Shown piece by piece: positions 1 through 9,791 of a DNA stretch of 64,000 nt. The stretch lies in contig CAMDGU010000004.1 in NCBI GenBank assembly GCA_945897885.1, positions 1-64,000 on the forward strand. Reading direction: 5' to 3'. This DNA comes from Chitinophaga pinensis. GTDB taxonomy: Bacteria; Bacteroidota; Bacteroidia; NS11-12g; UBA9320. Below the pieces are notes generated by a model, which saw only the letters and a list, made by a program, of their open reading frames with translations, was not told the origin of the DNA and ran no database searches. The first letter of the stretch is position 1; each line of letters opens with the position of its first letter. A program made the position numbers and the translations under genes.

Positions 1-62
1 CAATGATGAAGATGAGCAGTGATTTCTCAAGATTAAATTACTTTACAAAAAACCTGAGAACA

Positions 63-569
63 TTAAAATGAACAGCCATCAATTATATCATACAAACCCA
101 AATTAAAACCTAATTCTGACATTTGGTCGTCTTTTGCAGTTTGATTCAAATATTGTACTTCAGATATCTTTAATTTTTTCTCGCCACACTTTGTGTGAAA
201 TGTAACTGATTCTACACCTGGCCAATCCTTCAAAAATTTTCTACTCTCTCTAATAACCTCTTCGGTAAACACAGTAGCAGGAGGGTATGCTTTTTGGCTG
301 TAAAGGTTGACTACACAATTTTTCCCGTCTTCGTCAATCGAAAATTCAGCCCTAAAATCGTGGTATGAATTTTTATAAGTTTTCGAATGCGAATTTGGGA
401 CAAAGAAATAGAACAATGCAAAACAAATTACAAATACATATAACATTCTATTATTTGCCATTGAATAATCCATACGGCCAAGCTTGGAATCCCATCCTGA
501 TTTTATGTACAACAGCATACTTGCCAAAATACCTAATACCAAAAGGACTAAAATAATTTTCATTAACAT
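63..569 (-). CDS. hypothetical membrane-anchored protein
   Basis: 168-aa ORF with N-terminal hydrophobic segments; no family recognised. Confidence 0.6.
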   Translation of the reverse strand: MLMKIILVLLVLGILASMLLYIKSGWDSKLGRMDYSMANNRMLYVFVICFALFYFFVPNSHSKTYKNSYHDFRAEFSIDEDGKNCVVNLYSQKAYPPATVFTEEVIRESRKFLKDWPGVESVTFHTKCGEKKLKISEVQYLNQTAKDDQMSELGFNLGLYDIIDGCSF

Positions 570-768
570 GTCATTACGATTTTATATATGAAATATGATT
601 AGAAGTAAACTAAGTTCAAATATTATCAATAATTACTTCAAATTCAAGTTAAACTTTGTAAGTGTGCAGTGATATGAGCAGTGAGTAGTGATTTTACCCA
701 TTTAACTACTCAGTTTTCAATACTTAAACCGTTGATTTACAATACATTTAAATAAAGTGATAAGAATA

Positions 769-815
769 GAAGTTTCCTAAACTTTAGATATGGGTTCGAT
801 TCCCGTCGGGGCTAC
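769..815 (+). pseudogene. 3'-half tRNA-Arg(CCU) fragment
   Basis: Anticodon arm GAAGT-TTCCTAA-ACTTT (769-785), T arm ATGGG-TTCGATT-CCCGT (790-806), 3' acceptor strand CGGGGCT plus A; no D arm or 5' acceptor AGCCCCG upstream. Confidence 0.75.
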
Positions 816-822
816 AAAATAA

Positions 823-851
823 AAAACCAACCTGAGATTCAGGTTGGTTTT
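823..851. terminator. intrinsic terminator hairpin
   Basis: AAAACCAACCTGA-GAT-TCAGGTTGGTTTT perfect 13-bp stem followed by T-rich tract. Confidence 0.85.
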
Positions 852-886
852 TTATTTTGAGTGACTATTTAAAAATTTTTGAACTA

Positions 887-2866
887 CTATTCCTGAACGT
901 ATATCCAGGGGTAATTGGGCGTATTTAACTTTGATTCCGTAATCTTTGTATGTGCCTCCCACGCCATTTTTTTCTTATCAAATGTTTTTTGATAAACAAA
1001 ATACCAACCATCAAGGTCTGCAGGTTTCAAAATTTTACAATTTGGAAATTCAAAGGTTTGAGCAGCTAACTTTTGATATTGTTGCGCTTCCTTAACCGTT
1101 TTAAATCCAGCCAAAACAAGAACAAATTTAGATGGTTCAACTGTAGTTTCGGTAGATTTTTTTGCAGGTGCATCTTTAGCCTCTTCAAGCACTGCTTTAT
1201 TGGTTGCTTTAAATGCTTTTAGTTCAATATCGTTTTGATGAACAATTCTGTTAATATCTCTCAATTGTTCGTTTTCTACACGGTCACTTTCAGGAAAGTT
1301 TTTTATTTGCTTTTCAAGATCTGCTATTTTCTTTTGATTTTCCATGTTTTGCATTTTTAATGAATCTAACATGGACTTGTCTTTTGCAGTCATTTTATAC
1401 TCCTTAGGCATTTTAAGCGCTTCTTCCCTGGCCTTTTGAGCTTCCTTGTCCATTCTTTCCTGCACAGCTTGATTAATCTTGTCTGTAAGCTCTTTTCTAA
1501 GTTTTTCTTCTACCTCTTTTCTAATTTTTTCCTCGCTTTCTTTTCTCGCCTTCTCTGTGTCTTCCTTACTCTGTTGTGCTTGAGCTTCAGGTGCAGCAGG
1601 TTTGCTTTCCGTAGCCTTTTTAATCTTTTCATCCACAAGCTTGGAATAGCTTTCATCCATTTGTTTACGGATTTTTTCCTCGATTTCCTTCTTAATTTTT
1701 TCTAGTTCTTCTTTACTTATACTGGCGGCAGTGGCTGGAGTGATTTTCCCGTCGGTTGGAGTTGTGGTAGGTGGCTTGCTTTCGATGGCTTTGGCTATTT
1801 TCTCTTCCACAGCCTTGTTTACCCTAAGCTCTAATTCTTGTTTTAGTTTATTCTCAAATTCAATAGAGAGCTTCTCTTGAATTTGCTTTTCCATCGCTGC
1901 TCTCATTTTCAATTCATCTTCTTTAGAAATACTACCTTTACCTGGCTCAGGTTTTTCTTCTGATGATCCTCCTCCAAGTGTAATTCCTACAACTATTTCA
2001 TGACTACCTGAAGAATAGGTACTTATGGTATTTAGGGGTCTATCATAGGTATAACCAAATGTAATACCTTTCGCTAATCGTAATCCTCCTCCAATAGATG
2101 CTGCATATCCTGTGCGGTATCCTGCCGTAAAATACGCTTTGCTTTTCCAATCCAATAATCCCACAATATCTATTTGAGGATTTATATCCTTAGCACCTCT
2201 TACCACTACCATTGGTTTGATGTTTATATCATTTTTTAAGGCAAGTAAATAGCCTAAATTAACAATATAATGAGGAATTGATGCGTATTTTCCCTTTGAA
2301 TTATTAAGATAATCACTATAATTAACCTTGCTTGAAACCAACTGTGGTATGGCTATTCCTAATTCAAATTTCTCCGAACTTAACCTCAAACCAAAATCTG
2401 AACGAAACGTTGTTGCATTTGTTTTGTAATTTGAAAGAACTGTCTCAGAAGGGTCGTCTACTTTTAATTGATCTAAATTCAAGGTCCATTGAACAGCCCC
2501 TGCATTGAGTCCCATGCCTAAATTTAGTTTATCACTCAATTTGATAGTATAAGCATAGGATAATTGAAATCCATTTTGAGCAATCAGGTTATTTCTATCC
2601 GAATAAAGAAGCCCCCCTATTCCAAATTTTTTATCTTTAAATCCAGCATCAGCAGTAAACATATATGTAACCGGGGCTCCATCAAATCCGGAATACTGAA
2701 TTCTGTTTATACCATAAATATTAGTTTTGCCACTAGCACCGGCAAAGGAAGGATTAATTAAAAACTTATTTAATGTGTAAGAATTAAACATTGGGATTTG
2801 CTGACCAACCGCAGTTCCTGCAGCTACCAATATTACCATTAAGGTTGATATAAAACTTTTTTTCAT
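887..2866 (-). CDS. PorP/SprF-like outer-membrane protein with long charged coiled coil and C-terminal SPOR-like region
   Basis: N-terminal region after signal peptide (QQIPMFNSYTLNKFLINPSFAGASG) resembles PorP/SprF; K/E-rich middle; C-term KFVLVLAGFKTVKEAQQYQK...GWYFVYQ. Start moved to MKKSF. Confidence 0.8.
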   Translation of the reverse strand: MKKSFISTLMVILVAAGTAVGQQIPMFNSYTLNKFLINPSFAGASGKTNIYGINRIQYSGFDGAPVTYMFTADAGFKDKKFGIGGLLYSDRNNLIAQNGFQLSYAYTIKLSDKLNLGMGLNAGAVQWTLNLDQLKVDDPSETVLSNYKTNATTFRSDFGLRLSSEKFELGIAIPQLVSSKVNYSDYLNNSKGKYASIPHYIVNLGYLLALKNDINIKPMVVVRGAKDINPQIDIVGLLDWKSKAYFTAGYRTGYAASIGGGLRLAKGITFGYTYDRPLNTISTYSSGSHEIVVGITLGGGSSEEKPEPGKGSISKEDELKMRAAMEKQIQEKLSIEFENKLKQELELRVNKAVEEKIAKAIESKPPTTTPTDGKITPATAASISKEELEKIKKEIEEKIRKQMDESYSKLVDEKIKKATESKPAAPEAQAQQSKEDTEKARKESEEKIRKEVEEKLRKELTDKINQAVQERMDKEAQKAREEALKMPKEYKMTAKDKSMLDSLKMQNMENQKKIADLEKQIKNFPESDRVENEQLRDINRIVHQNDIELKAFKATNKAVLEEAKDAPAKKSTETTVEPSKFVLVLAGFKTVKEAQQYQKLAAQTFEFPNCKILKPADLDGWYFVYQKTFDKKKMAWEAHTKITESKLNTPNYPWIYVQE

Positions 2867-2923
2867 GTTGAATAGATTTGAATAAAATGTTGTTTGATTT
2901 AGCATCATGTGTGTTAATGAACC

Positions 2924-5900
2924 TTAATTTCTTAAAATATTAACAATACCTTTATAAAGTCTATCCGTTTCGGGTAGGCTTATAACATAATAGTAGGTTC
3001 CATCCGGCAATGGTTTGCCTTTCAATGTCCCGTCCCAAGTGTTTTTATAATTTTCCTCACTGAGTATTATTCTTCCCCATTGATCAAAAACCAATACAGT
3101 TGCCTTAGGATAAAATTCTATACCTTTAATTTTCCAAACATCATTTTGGCCGTTGGCGTTTGGCGTAATTAAATTTTGTGGCTCAATGGCAAAATCTGAT
3201 TTGAGAGTAACATTAACGGATGCTGTATCAAAACAACCAAAAGCATTCATTACTTTAACTGTGTAGCGGGTGTCTTGATCAGGTGTTGCTTTAGGATTTG
3301 CACTGTTAGGATTGTCGAGGGTTCCTGCCGTAGACCAAAGGTAATCTGTGCCACCACTTGCAATCAAATTAGCACTGTAACCTTTGCTAATCTCTATATT
3401 TTCACTAATTTTAATTATTGGCTTTGTATAAATCAGAATGGTTTTTGAGGTTGAATCCATGCATCCTAAACCTGATGTAAGCTTTAGTTGAATTTTAAAA
3501 ATACCCGGGTTAATGTAACTATGTGAAGGTGATTTTGAGGTATCATTATAACCATCACCAAAACTCCATTTTTGCGATGTATATGATCCCAAAGAAGCAT
3601 TAGTTGGTTTAACATCCACACCTGAACACGCATCTTGAACCAAAAATATAGGAACCGGTAATGAGGCAACTGTAATAGTTTTAGCCAAATCTTCCTTGCA
3701 ATTATCAGAAGATGTTGCCGTAAGTATCACTTTGTAATTTCCAGCGTTAAAATATTGATAAGATGGATTGCTTTGTGTACTGCTTCCACTTCCATCTGCA
3801 AAATTCCATGTATAGCTAACCGCTCCGGAGGAAGCATTGGTAAACTGCGTAGTAAGCCCATAACAAACTGTAGGTGCGCTAAATGAAGGAGTAGGTCTTG
3901 GAAAAACCTTGATTGACTTTGTCTGTTCTACAGAACAACCCTTGGCAGATACGCCGATTAGTTTAATGCTGTAAGTTCCTGAATTAAGGTAGGTATGGGT
4001 CGCCTGTGTTGATTTTGATGAATCACCATCACCAAATCTCCAGGTAAATGAAGCCGCACCGGAACTGAAATTAGTAAACGTTGCTTCCGAGCCAAGACAA
4101 TGATTACTGGCAGAAAATACCAGTTCAGGGTTGGTCTTAACAGTTACATTTCCTTCGAATACATTAGTGCAATTATTTGCATTTTTTGATGTAAGAATTA
4201 CCTTGTAAGTACCTGGGGCGGTGTAAGTGCGTGAAGGACTAAATGCACTTCCATTAGAACCGTCACCAAAATTCCAAGTTTGACTTACAGTTCCAGATGA
4301 AGTATTAATAAATTGCAAAGCTTTACCATCACAAACATCAGCCGCCGTAAAACTCGGATTAGGTTTGTCAAAAACATTAAGTCCTATAATGGCTGAGTCT
4401 TTGCAACCAGCACTAGAAATAGCTACCAAATGAACATCATACACTCCGGATGATCCATATTTATAGGAGGGATTAGCTAAAGTACTTGTTTTTCCATCTC
4501 CAAACCTCCAAATATAATCTCCTCCGCCACTTGGCATAGCAGTCTGATTTGAAAAATCGGTTTGAGTTCCAATACAAACATCGTTAGCTGAAAAATAAGC
4601 TGTGGGAATAGTAAAAATATTAATAGGTTTAGTTACGGATTGTGTGCAGCCGTTAGCAGACGTTACGGTTAGTTTAATATCAAATGTTCCCGTCTTATTG
4701 TATGTTTTTGCTGGGGAAATTGACGTAGATGTAGAGGTTGCATCGCCAAAATTCCACAAATAACTAACAGCTCCGGTCGAAGTGTTGGAAAAAGAAGTAG
4801 GAACACCCTTGCAATTATCTTTAACTGTGAAACTTGACACTGGCAAGCTAAAAATAGTTACCGATTTAGATATTTTATCAGTACAACCCTGAGCTGAGGC
4901 AACATTTAAAATAATTCCATAACTGCCTGCCACACTATAAATTTTTGCCGGATTAAAGAAACTTGAGGAAGTTCCATCACCTAAATCCCAATTGTAAGTA
5001 GCTCCTCCTGAAGATGTATTATTAAAAAAAGAATTGGAACCTTCACAAGCGTTAGAAACGCTAAAATTGGCAACTGGTTTAGCAAAAACGGTTACTGATT
5101 TGGTAATCGAATCCCTACAGCCATTTCCATTTGTTGCAACAAGTTTAACTGAATAAGCACCTGAAGCAGCATAAGTACGACTTGGATTTGCAACAGTACT
5201 TGTACCTGCATCTCCAAAAGACCATCTGAAAGTATTTGTCCCATAGGAAAAATTGCTAAAATCAATGGCTACTCCTAAGCACTGATTGTTGGCATTAAAA
5301 TTTGCTTGGGGTTTAGCAAAAACTATAACTTGCCTTGTAATTGAATCTTTGAATCCTGAAGAATAGAAAACTAATAATTTTACGTTATAGGTTCCGGGAG
5401 AACTATATGAATGTCTAGGTGAAAATGTTGTAGAACTCTTTCCATTATCAAAATCCCATCGGTAACTAATTACAGCATTGCAAGCATCCTTAGTAGAATT
5501 TGTAAACTTAACAGTATCGCACACCGTAGTAAAACTAAAACCAAGGACAACTTTGGTAGAACCTAAAAAACTTCTTACTGTTACATTCGTATCATTTGCT
5601 GTAACAGAATCTAGCGGAACATAAGAGGTTGACGATTTTAAAGTGAGGTTTCCTGTATACGATGCCGTGTTAAGGTTACCCATATGAATTGTATCTGTGC
5701 TTCCTGCCTTCAACGCTTTATTAAACAATTTGCTAAAAGTCACACTTCCAGCTCCAGAAACTTCAGTTCTTACCGGAATATTTTTCCCGGAAGCAATATC
5801 AACAACGCCAGTATTTTTAATCTGAACAAATATTGGATCGGAGGTAACTCCACACGTGTTTGTTAAACCATTTGTTATGCCTATAGTCGACAAATCATTT

Positions 5901-6547
5901 TGAGAGGCCTTAGTAATATCAAAACCGAAATCCACTAATCCTGTGGCTAAAGTTCCTGCACCTGCGGCAAATCCACCGTAATTTCTTTGGTTTCCACCAA
6001 TAGTAGTTTGTGCAAGCTGATTACCTATTCCAGCCGAAGATTTTATTTCAAAAATAAGCGATTGGGCAGGATCGTAGTAAAACGGCGTATTTAATGTAAT
6101 ACTATACCAAGATGTGGCAGTTGCTCCTGACATAGTAAAACTTGACTTTGAATAAACAGTAGTCAATCCGGTTACAAAAGTTGTGGAACTCCAAGTTGTT
6201 GAAGTACCTTGATTTTGCCCTAGAGAGATTGTGAAGTTTGAGTAAGTATTACTACTATTAACTGTAGTCCCAAGGCGAAAATAAATTTTTGTAATTGTGC
6301 CTTTAGGAGAAACATTTCCTGAAGTTCCAGCAGTTTTAAACAAGGAGGGACCGTAAATCCATTGTGCTTTGTTATTGGTATTGTCGTTTAACGGTATAGT
6401 ATTATAACTGGTTCCGCTGGCATTATTATAAAAAGCCTGAGCCTTGACCAATCCTGAAACATTTAATAGAACTGCAGCCAACAAACTACATTTAACGAGG
6501 TGGCGAATACTGAATTGAATTACTTGCATTAACGTTTTTTTTGACAT
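2924..6547 (-). CDS. PKD-repeat secreted protein with gliding-motility-type (T9SS) C-terminal domain
   Basis: Repeated (W/Y)xFGDG...P.(H/K)xY..G.Y.V.L units; C-term ITPNANGQNDVWKIKGIEFYPKATVLVFDQWGRII...DGTYYYVI. Confidence 0.9.
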   Translation of the reverse strand: MSKKTLMQVIQFSIRHLVKCSLLAAVLLNVSGLVKAQAFYNNASGTSYNTIPLNDNTNNKAQWIYGPSLFKTAGTSGNVSPKGTITKIYFRLGTTVNSSNTYSNFTISLGQNQGTSTTWSSTTFVTGLTTVYSKSSFTMSGATATSWYSITLNTPFYYDPAQSLIFEIKSSAGIGNQLAQTTIGGNQRNYGGFAAGAGTLATGLVDFGFDITKASQNDLSTIGITNGLTNTCGVTSDPIFVQIKNTGVVDIASGKNIPVRTEVSGAGSVTFSKLFNKALKAGSTDTIHMGNLNTASYTGNLTLKSSTSYVPLDSVTANDTNVTVRSFLGSTKVVLGFSFTTVCDTVKFTNSTKDACNAVISYRWDFDNGKSSTTFSPRHSYSSPGTYNVKLLVFYSSGFKDSITRQVIVFAKPQANFNANNQCLGVAIDFSNFSYGTNTFRWSFGDAGTSTVANPSRTYAASGAYSVKLVATNGNGCRDSITKSVTVFAKPVANFSVSNACEGSNSFFNNTSSGGATYNWDLGDGTSSSFFNPAKIYSVAGSYGIILNVASAQGCTDKISKSVTIFSLPVSSFTVKDNCKGVPTSFSNTSTGAVSYLWNFGDATSTSTSISPAKTYNKTGTFDIKLTVTSANGCTQSVTKPINIFTIPTAYFSANDVCIGTQTDFSNQTAMPSGGGDYIWRFGDGKTSTLANPSYKYGSSGVYDVHLVAISSAGCKDSAIIGLNVFDKPNPSFTAADVCDGKALQFINTSSGTVSQTWNFGDGSNGSAFSPSRTYTAPGTYKVILTSKNANNCTNVFEGNVTVKTNPELVFSASNHCLGSEATFTNFSSGAASFTWRFGDGDSSKSTQATHTYLNSGTYSIKLIGVSAKGCSVEQTKSIKVFPRPTPSFSAPTVCYGLTTQFTNASSGAVSYTWNFADGSGSSTQSNPSYQYFNAGNYKVILTATSSDNCKEDLAKTITVASLPVPIFLVQDACSGVDVKPTNASLGSYTSQKWSFGDGYNDTSKSPSHSYINPGIFKIQLKLTSGLGCMDSTSKTILIYTKPIIKISENIEISKGYSANLIASGGTDYLWSTAGTLDNPNSANPKATPDQDTRYTVKVMNAFGCFDTASVNVTLKSDFAIEPQNLITPNANGQNDVWKIKGIEFYPKATVLVFDQWGRIILSEENYKNTWDGTLKGKPLPDGTYYYVISLPETDRLYKGIVNILRN

Positions 6548-6725
6548 TTGGGTTAAATTATGTTTAATTGTAAATTTTTAAATCAAATTTTAAGGAGGCC
6601 CAATAGAACTAAAGCTTTCACAATTAATTGGATGAAAAATACGCAATAATACAAATACTTTAGTATAGTAATTCTTTTCTATAGGCTCGCTTAACTTATA
6701 ACGACAAAAGTATTAATTATTCCCA

Positions 6726-6781
6726 TTTTTCAAATAAAAATAAATCGTTTCTCACTTATTTATTTATTTTTATTTGAAAAA
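6726..6781. repeat. perfect 20-bp AT-only-loop inverted repeat
   Basis: TTTTTCAAATAAAAATAAAT (6726-6745) and its exact reverse complement (6762-6781), 16-nt spacer. Confidence 0.85.
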
Positions 6782-6896
6782 CCTTTAAGATTTTACCTCA
6801 GACTTATATTTCATGCAATTGTTTTAAATTGTATAAAATTATTTAAAAGAATATCATTAAATTTTTTTGCTATTTATTTTGCTGATTAACTACTTT

Positions 6897-7928
6897 CTAA
6901 TTAACCATTTCATTTTTGAAGGTTTTTAACCTTTTATGAACCAATTTGCGCCACAAAAAAGGAACTGCAGCAATAAAAAACAATCCTGCATAGCCGGATG
7001 GCAGTTTAGGCGATTTTTCAAAATTATCGAGTGTATGATAGGGTTTGGCTGCAAAATAGTGATGGTCAGCATGACGAGATAAATCTACCAAAATAAAGCG
7101 ACTGGCAAATTGATTGCTCTCCCAGCTGTGCTCTTCCGTGGCTCTCTGTTTCTCATCCCTAGTTAACCCATAATGTTGGATATAGTTGACATATTCTAAT
7201 AAAAAATTGGCAAAAAAACATTGAATTAGCCAAGCCAAAATCCCCCAACCTCCGAACAACTGATATAGAAAAACTATTAAAACTAAATGCAACACTAACT
7301 GCCTTATCACATAATTATGGGCTGTAAAAGCATTTTGGGTTCTTTCTTTTAGCCTTTTTGCTTCTTGCCTATATGCTCCTTTAACTTGCCCTATTACAGA
7401 ACGACCAAAAAAATGGTATAAACTTTCTCCATATTTGGCAGTGGCATTATCTTTATTTGTGCCCACCCACATATGATGAACTACCAAATGCTCAATATAA
7501 AAATAAAAATTTCCGGCTGTAAATAATAATAGTTTTCCCATCCATTTCTCCCATGGTTTTCTGCAATGAATAAATTCATGAGCAACAACAATAGCCGAAG
7601 TGCCTGAATTAAGACCGGTACTAAGGGCCGCCATGATTATCCAACCACCAACTATAGCATGAGTATATAATCCATAAAATAAACTTATCAGCGAAAACAA
7701 TTGGAAAGGAATATGCAGCAATAGTATTAACTTGGGAATAAGGTCGTCCTTATTTGTATGTTTATTAGATGTAAGGGCAGGAGTTAACCATTCTAACAAC
7801 CCTAAAATAATAAGGGAGTAGAAAAAATTAGCAGAAGTATATATGCCGCCCTTTAAATTTCCTGCAATAACTAAAATAGCTGGAGATAAACTAAAAAGGT
7901 ATAGGCTATTTCTAAATGATTTCTTCAT
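6897..7928 (-). CDS. AlkB-like alkane 1-monooxygenase / membrane fatty acid hydroxylase family
   Basis: Histidine boxes HEFIHC, EHLVVHH, RHADHH plus hydrophobic helices. Confidence 0.8.
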   Translation of the reverse strand: MKKSFRNSLYLFSLSPAILVIAGNLKGGIYTSANFFYSLIILGLLEWLTPALTSNKHTNKDDLIPKLILLLHIPFQLFSLISLFYGLYTHAIVGGWIIMAALSTGLNSGTSAIVVAHEFIHCRKPWEKWMGKLLLFTAGNFYFYIEHLVVHHMWVGTNKDNATAKYGESLYHFFGRSVIGQVKGAYRQEAKRLKERTQNAFTAHNYVIRQLVLHLVLIVFLYQLFGGWGILAWLIQCFFANFLLEYVNYIQHYGLTRDEKQRATEEHSWESNQFASRFILVDLSRHADHHYFAAKPYHTLDNFEKSPKLPSGYAGLFFIAAVPFLWRKLVHKRLKTFKNEMVN

Positions 7929-7946
7929 TTTAAACTAATTTGAATA

Positions 7947-8150
7947 TTATTCTTCCCCAACCTTAGATTGTTCCATCTTTTTCTGCCATTTAGTCAAAAC
8001 AGAATCTTCCTTTTGTTTATCAGTTTTTTCGAAGGTTTCTACCTTTTCCAATTCTGATTTTTCTTCTTTGGTTACTTCTACTGCCTTTGGGTGATTATCA
8101 CACCCTAATAAAAAGATAATAAGAACTATAAGAAAACTGTACTTTTTCAT
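7947..8150 (-). CDS. small lipoprotein
   Basis: Signal peptide with lipobox LLGC, K/E-rich tail. Confidence 0.65.
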   Translation of the reverse strand: MKKYSFLIVLIIFLLGCDNHPKAVEVTKEEKSELEKVETFEKTDKQKEDSVLTKWQKKMEQSKVGEE

Positions 8151-8162
8151 ACCTTCAAAAAT

Positions 8163-8196
8163 AAAAAAGGTCGCCCAAATGGACGACCTTTTTTTT
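8163..8196 (-). terminator. intrinsic terminator downstream of 8220..8411
   Basis: AAAAAAGGTCG...CGACCTTTTTTTT hairpin. Confidence 0.8.
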
Positions 8197-8219
8197 AAAG
8201 ATTTTTTAGGCTACTAAGA

Positions 8220-8411
8220 TTACTTAGCTGGAGCAGCAGCAGTTGAATCAGCAGGAGCAGCAGTTGAATCAGCAGCAGGAGCTTCTTCTACTTCAGTTGT
8301 AGCTTCTACTTGAGTTGAATCTGTAGCTTCTTCAGTTGTTTCAGCAGCATTGTTACAAGCTACGAATCCGAAAGTAGCGATGATAGCGAAAATTGCAATA
8401 AATTTTTTCAT
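8220..8411 (-). CDS. small Ala/Thr/Glu-rich lipoprotein
   Basis: Lipobox FVAC; low-complexity TTEEATDST..APADSTAA; upstream promoter. Confidence 0.75.
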   Translation of the reverse strand: MKKFIAIFAIIATFGFVACNNAAETTEEATDSTQVEATTEVEEAPAADSTAAPADSTAAAPAK

Positions 8412-8441
8412 TTTTGTGTGTTATTTTTCAGTTAAACAGTG

Positions 8442-8472
8442 CAAAAGTAATGTTAACTTTTACACTTGTCAA
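8442..8472 (-). promoter_or_regulatory. Bacteroidota-type promoter for 8220..8411
   Basis: Minus strand TTG-N20-TACTTTTG matches the TAnnTTTG -7 element. Confidence 0.6.
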
Positions 8473-8480
8473 GATGTTTT

Positions 8481-9788
8481 TTATTTTTTTCTAAAAAAGA
8501 TAAAAATGGGTGTTCCTTTAAAGTCAAAATGCTCACGTAATCTATTCTCTAAAAACCGTTTATAGCTTTCAGAAACATATTGTGGTAAGTTACAAAAAAA
8601 TGCAAAGCATACTTTTTTGGTAGGTAGCTGTGTAATATATTTTATCTTCACATATTTGCCTTTGGTGGCAGGTGGTGGTGTTTTGTCTATTATAGGTAAT
8701 AGCAAATCGTTTAGCTTCGAAGTAGATATTCGTTTCGACATGTTTTCATAAACCTCCAAAGCCATTTCCATTGCTTTAAAAATCCGTTGCTTTGTTAAAG
8801 CAGAAGTGAAAATAATTGGAACATCTGTAAATGGTGCTATTTTCCGAAGTATCTGTTCTGTGTAGGTTTTAGTAGTGTTGGTTTCTTTATTTTCAACTAA
8901 GTCCCATTTATTCACCACAATTACTATTCCCTTGCCATTTTTTTGAGCCAAATGAAACAAATTCACATCTTGACTTTCGAGCCCATCTTTGGCATCAATC
9001 AATATCATCACCACATCGGTATCTTCTATAGCCTTTATGCTTCGCATTACGCTATAAAATTCAATGTCTTCGTTTACCTTACCTTTTTTGCGAATACCGG
9101 CGGTGTCAATCAACACAAACTCTTTACCAAAATAGTTGTAATGGGTGTTAATGCTGTCTCTTGTGGTTCCGGGTATATCTGTTACAATGTTTCTTTCTAC
9201 CCCTAACAACGCATTGCATAGCGAACTTTTACCAACATTTGGTCGCCCTACCAAAGCTATTTTAGGCAACGCTGTGGCATCACCTGTTTCCTCTTCTACC
9301 GGCAGCACTTTTACCACTTCATCCAGCAACTCTCCTGTACCAAACCCGGAAATAGAGGCTATTGGGAAAATATTTTCAAAACCCATAGAAAAAAACTCCA
9401 GCTGGTTATCCATGCGTAAGTTACTATCGGTTTTGTTTACACCAACAAACACAGGCTTATTGGATTTTCTTATAATTAATGCAAATTCTTTGTCGACGTC
9501 TGTAACACCTGCTGTTCCATCTACAATAAATATTAAAGCATCTGCTTCTTTTATAGCTATCAAAACCTGATTGGCTATTTCTTTTTCAAAAATATCTTTT
9601 GTGTCTGACACGAATCCTCCTGTATCTACAATGGTAAATTCATGACCTGTCCATTCGCATTTACCATAATGTCGGTCGCGGGTTACTCCGCTCATATCAT
9701 CAACGATGGCTTTTCTATCTCCAACCAATCGGTTAAAGAGTGTTGATTTGCCAACATTTGGCCTGCCTATTATTGCTACTATACTCAT
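8481..9788 (-). CDS. der: ribosome biogenesis GTPase Der (EngA)
   Basis: Two tandem GTPase domains: GRPNVGKSTLFNRL and GRPNVGKSSLCNALL, DTAGIRKK. Confidence 0.97.
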   Translation of the reverse strand: MSIVAIIGRPNVGKSTLFNRLVGDRKAIVDDMSGVTRDRHYGKCEWTGHEFTIVDTGGFVSDTKDIFEKEIANQVLIAIKEADALIFIVDGTAGVTDVDKEFALIIRKSNKPVFVGVNKTDSNLRMDNQLEFFSMGFENIFPIASISGFGTGELLDEVVKVLPVEEETGDATALPKIALVGRPNVGKSSLCNALLGVERNIVTDIPGTTRDSINTHYNYFGKEFVLIDTAGIRKKGKVNEDIEFYSVMRSIKAIEDTDVVMILIDAKDGLESQDVNLFHLAQKNGKGIVIVVNKWDLVENKETNTTKTYTEQILRKIAPFTDVPIIFTSALTKQRIFKAMEMALEVYENMSKRISTSKLNDLLLPIIDKTPPPATKGKYVKIKYITQLPTKKVCFAFFCNLPQYVSESYKRFLENRLREHFDFKGTPIFIFFRKK

Positions 9789-9791
9789 CTT

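Noticed and set aside
12-690. Repeated ATGAGCAGTGA motif (near 12 and 672) as att direct repeats
   Set aside because: Too short and low-complexity to support; recorded only because of the nearby tRNA fragment.
1436-1705. Plus-strand Phe/Leu-rich ORF
   Set aside because: Antisense of the K/E-rich coiled coil of the PorP/SprF-like gene.
2924-6547. Long tandem DNA repeat
   Set aside because: Repeats are diverged PKD protein domains, not a DNA-level tandem array.
9145-9570. 141-aa plus-strand ORF
   Set aside because: Antisense of der; no independent coding signal.
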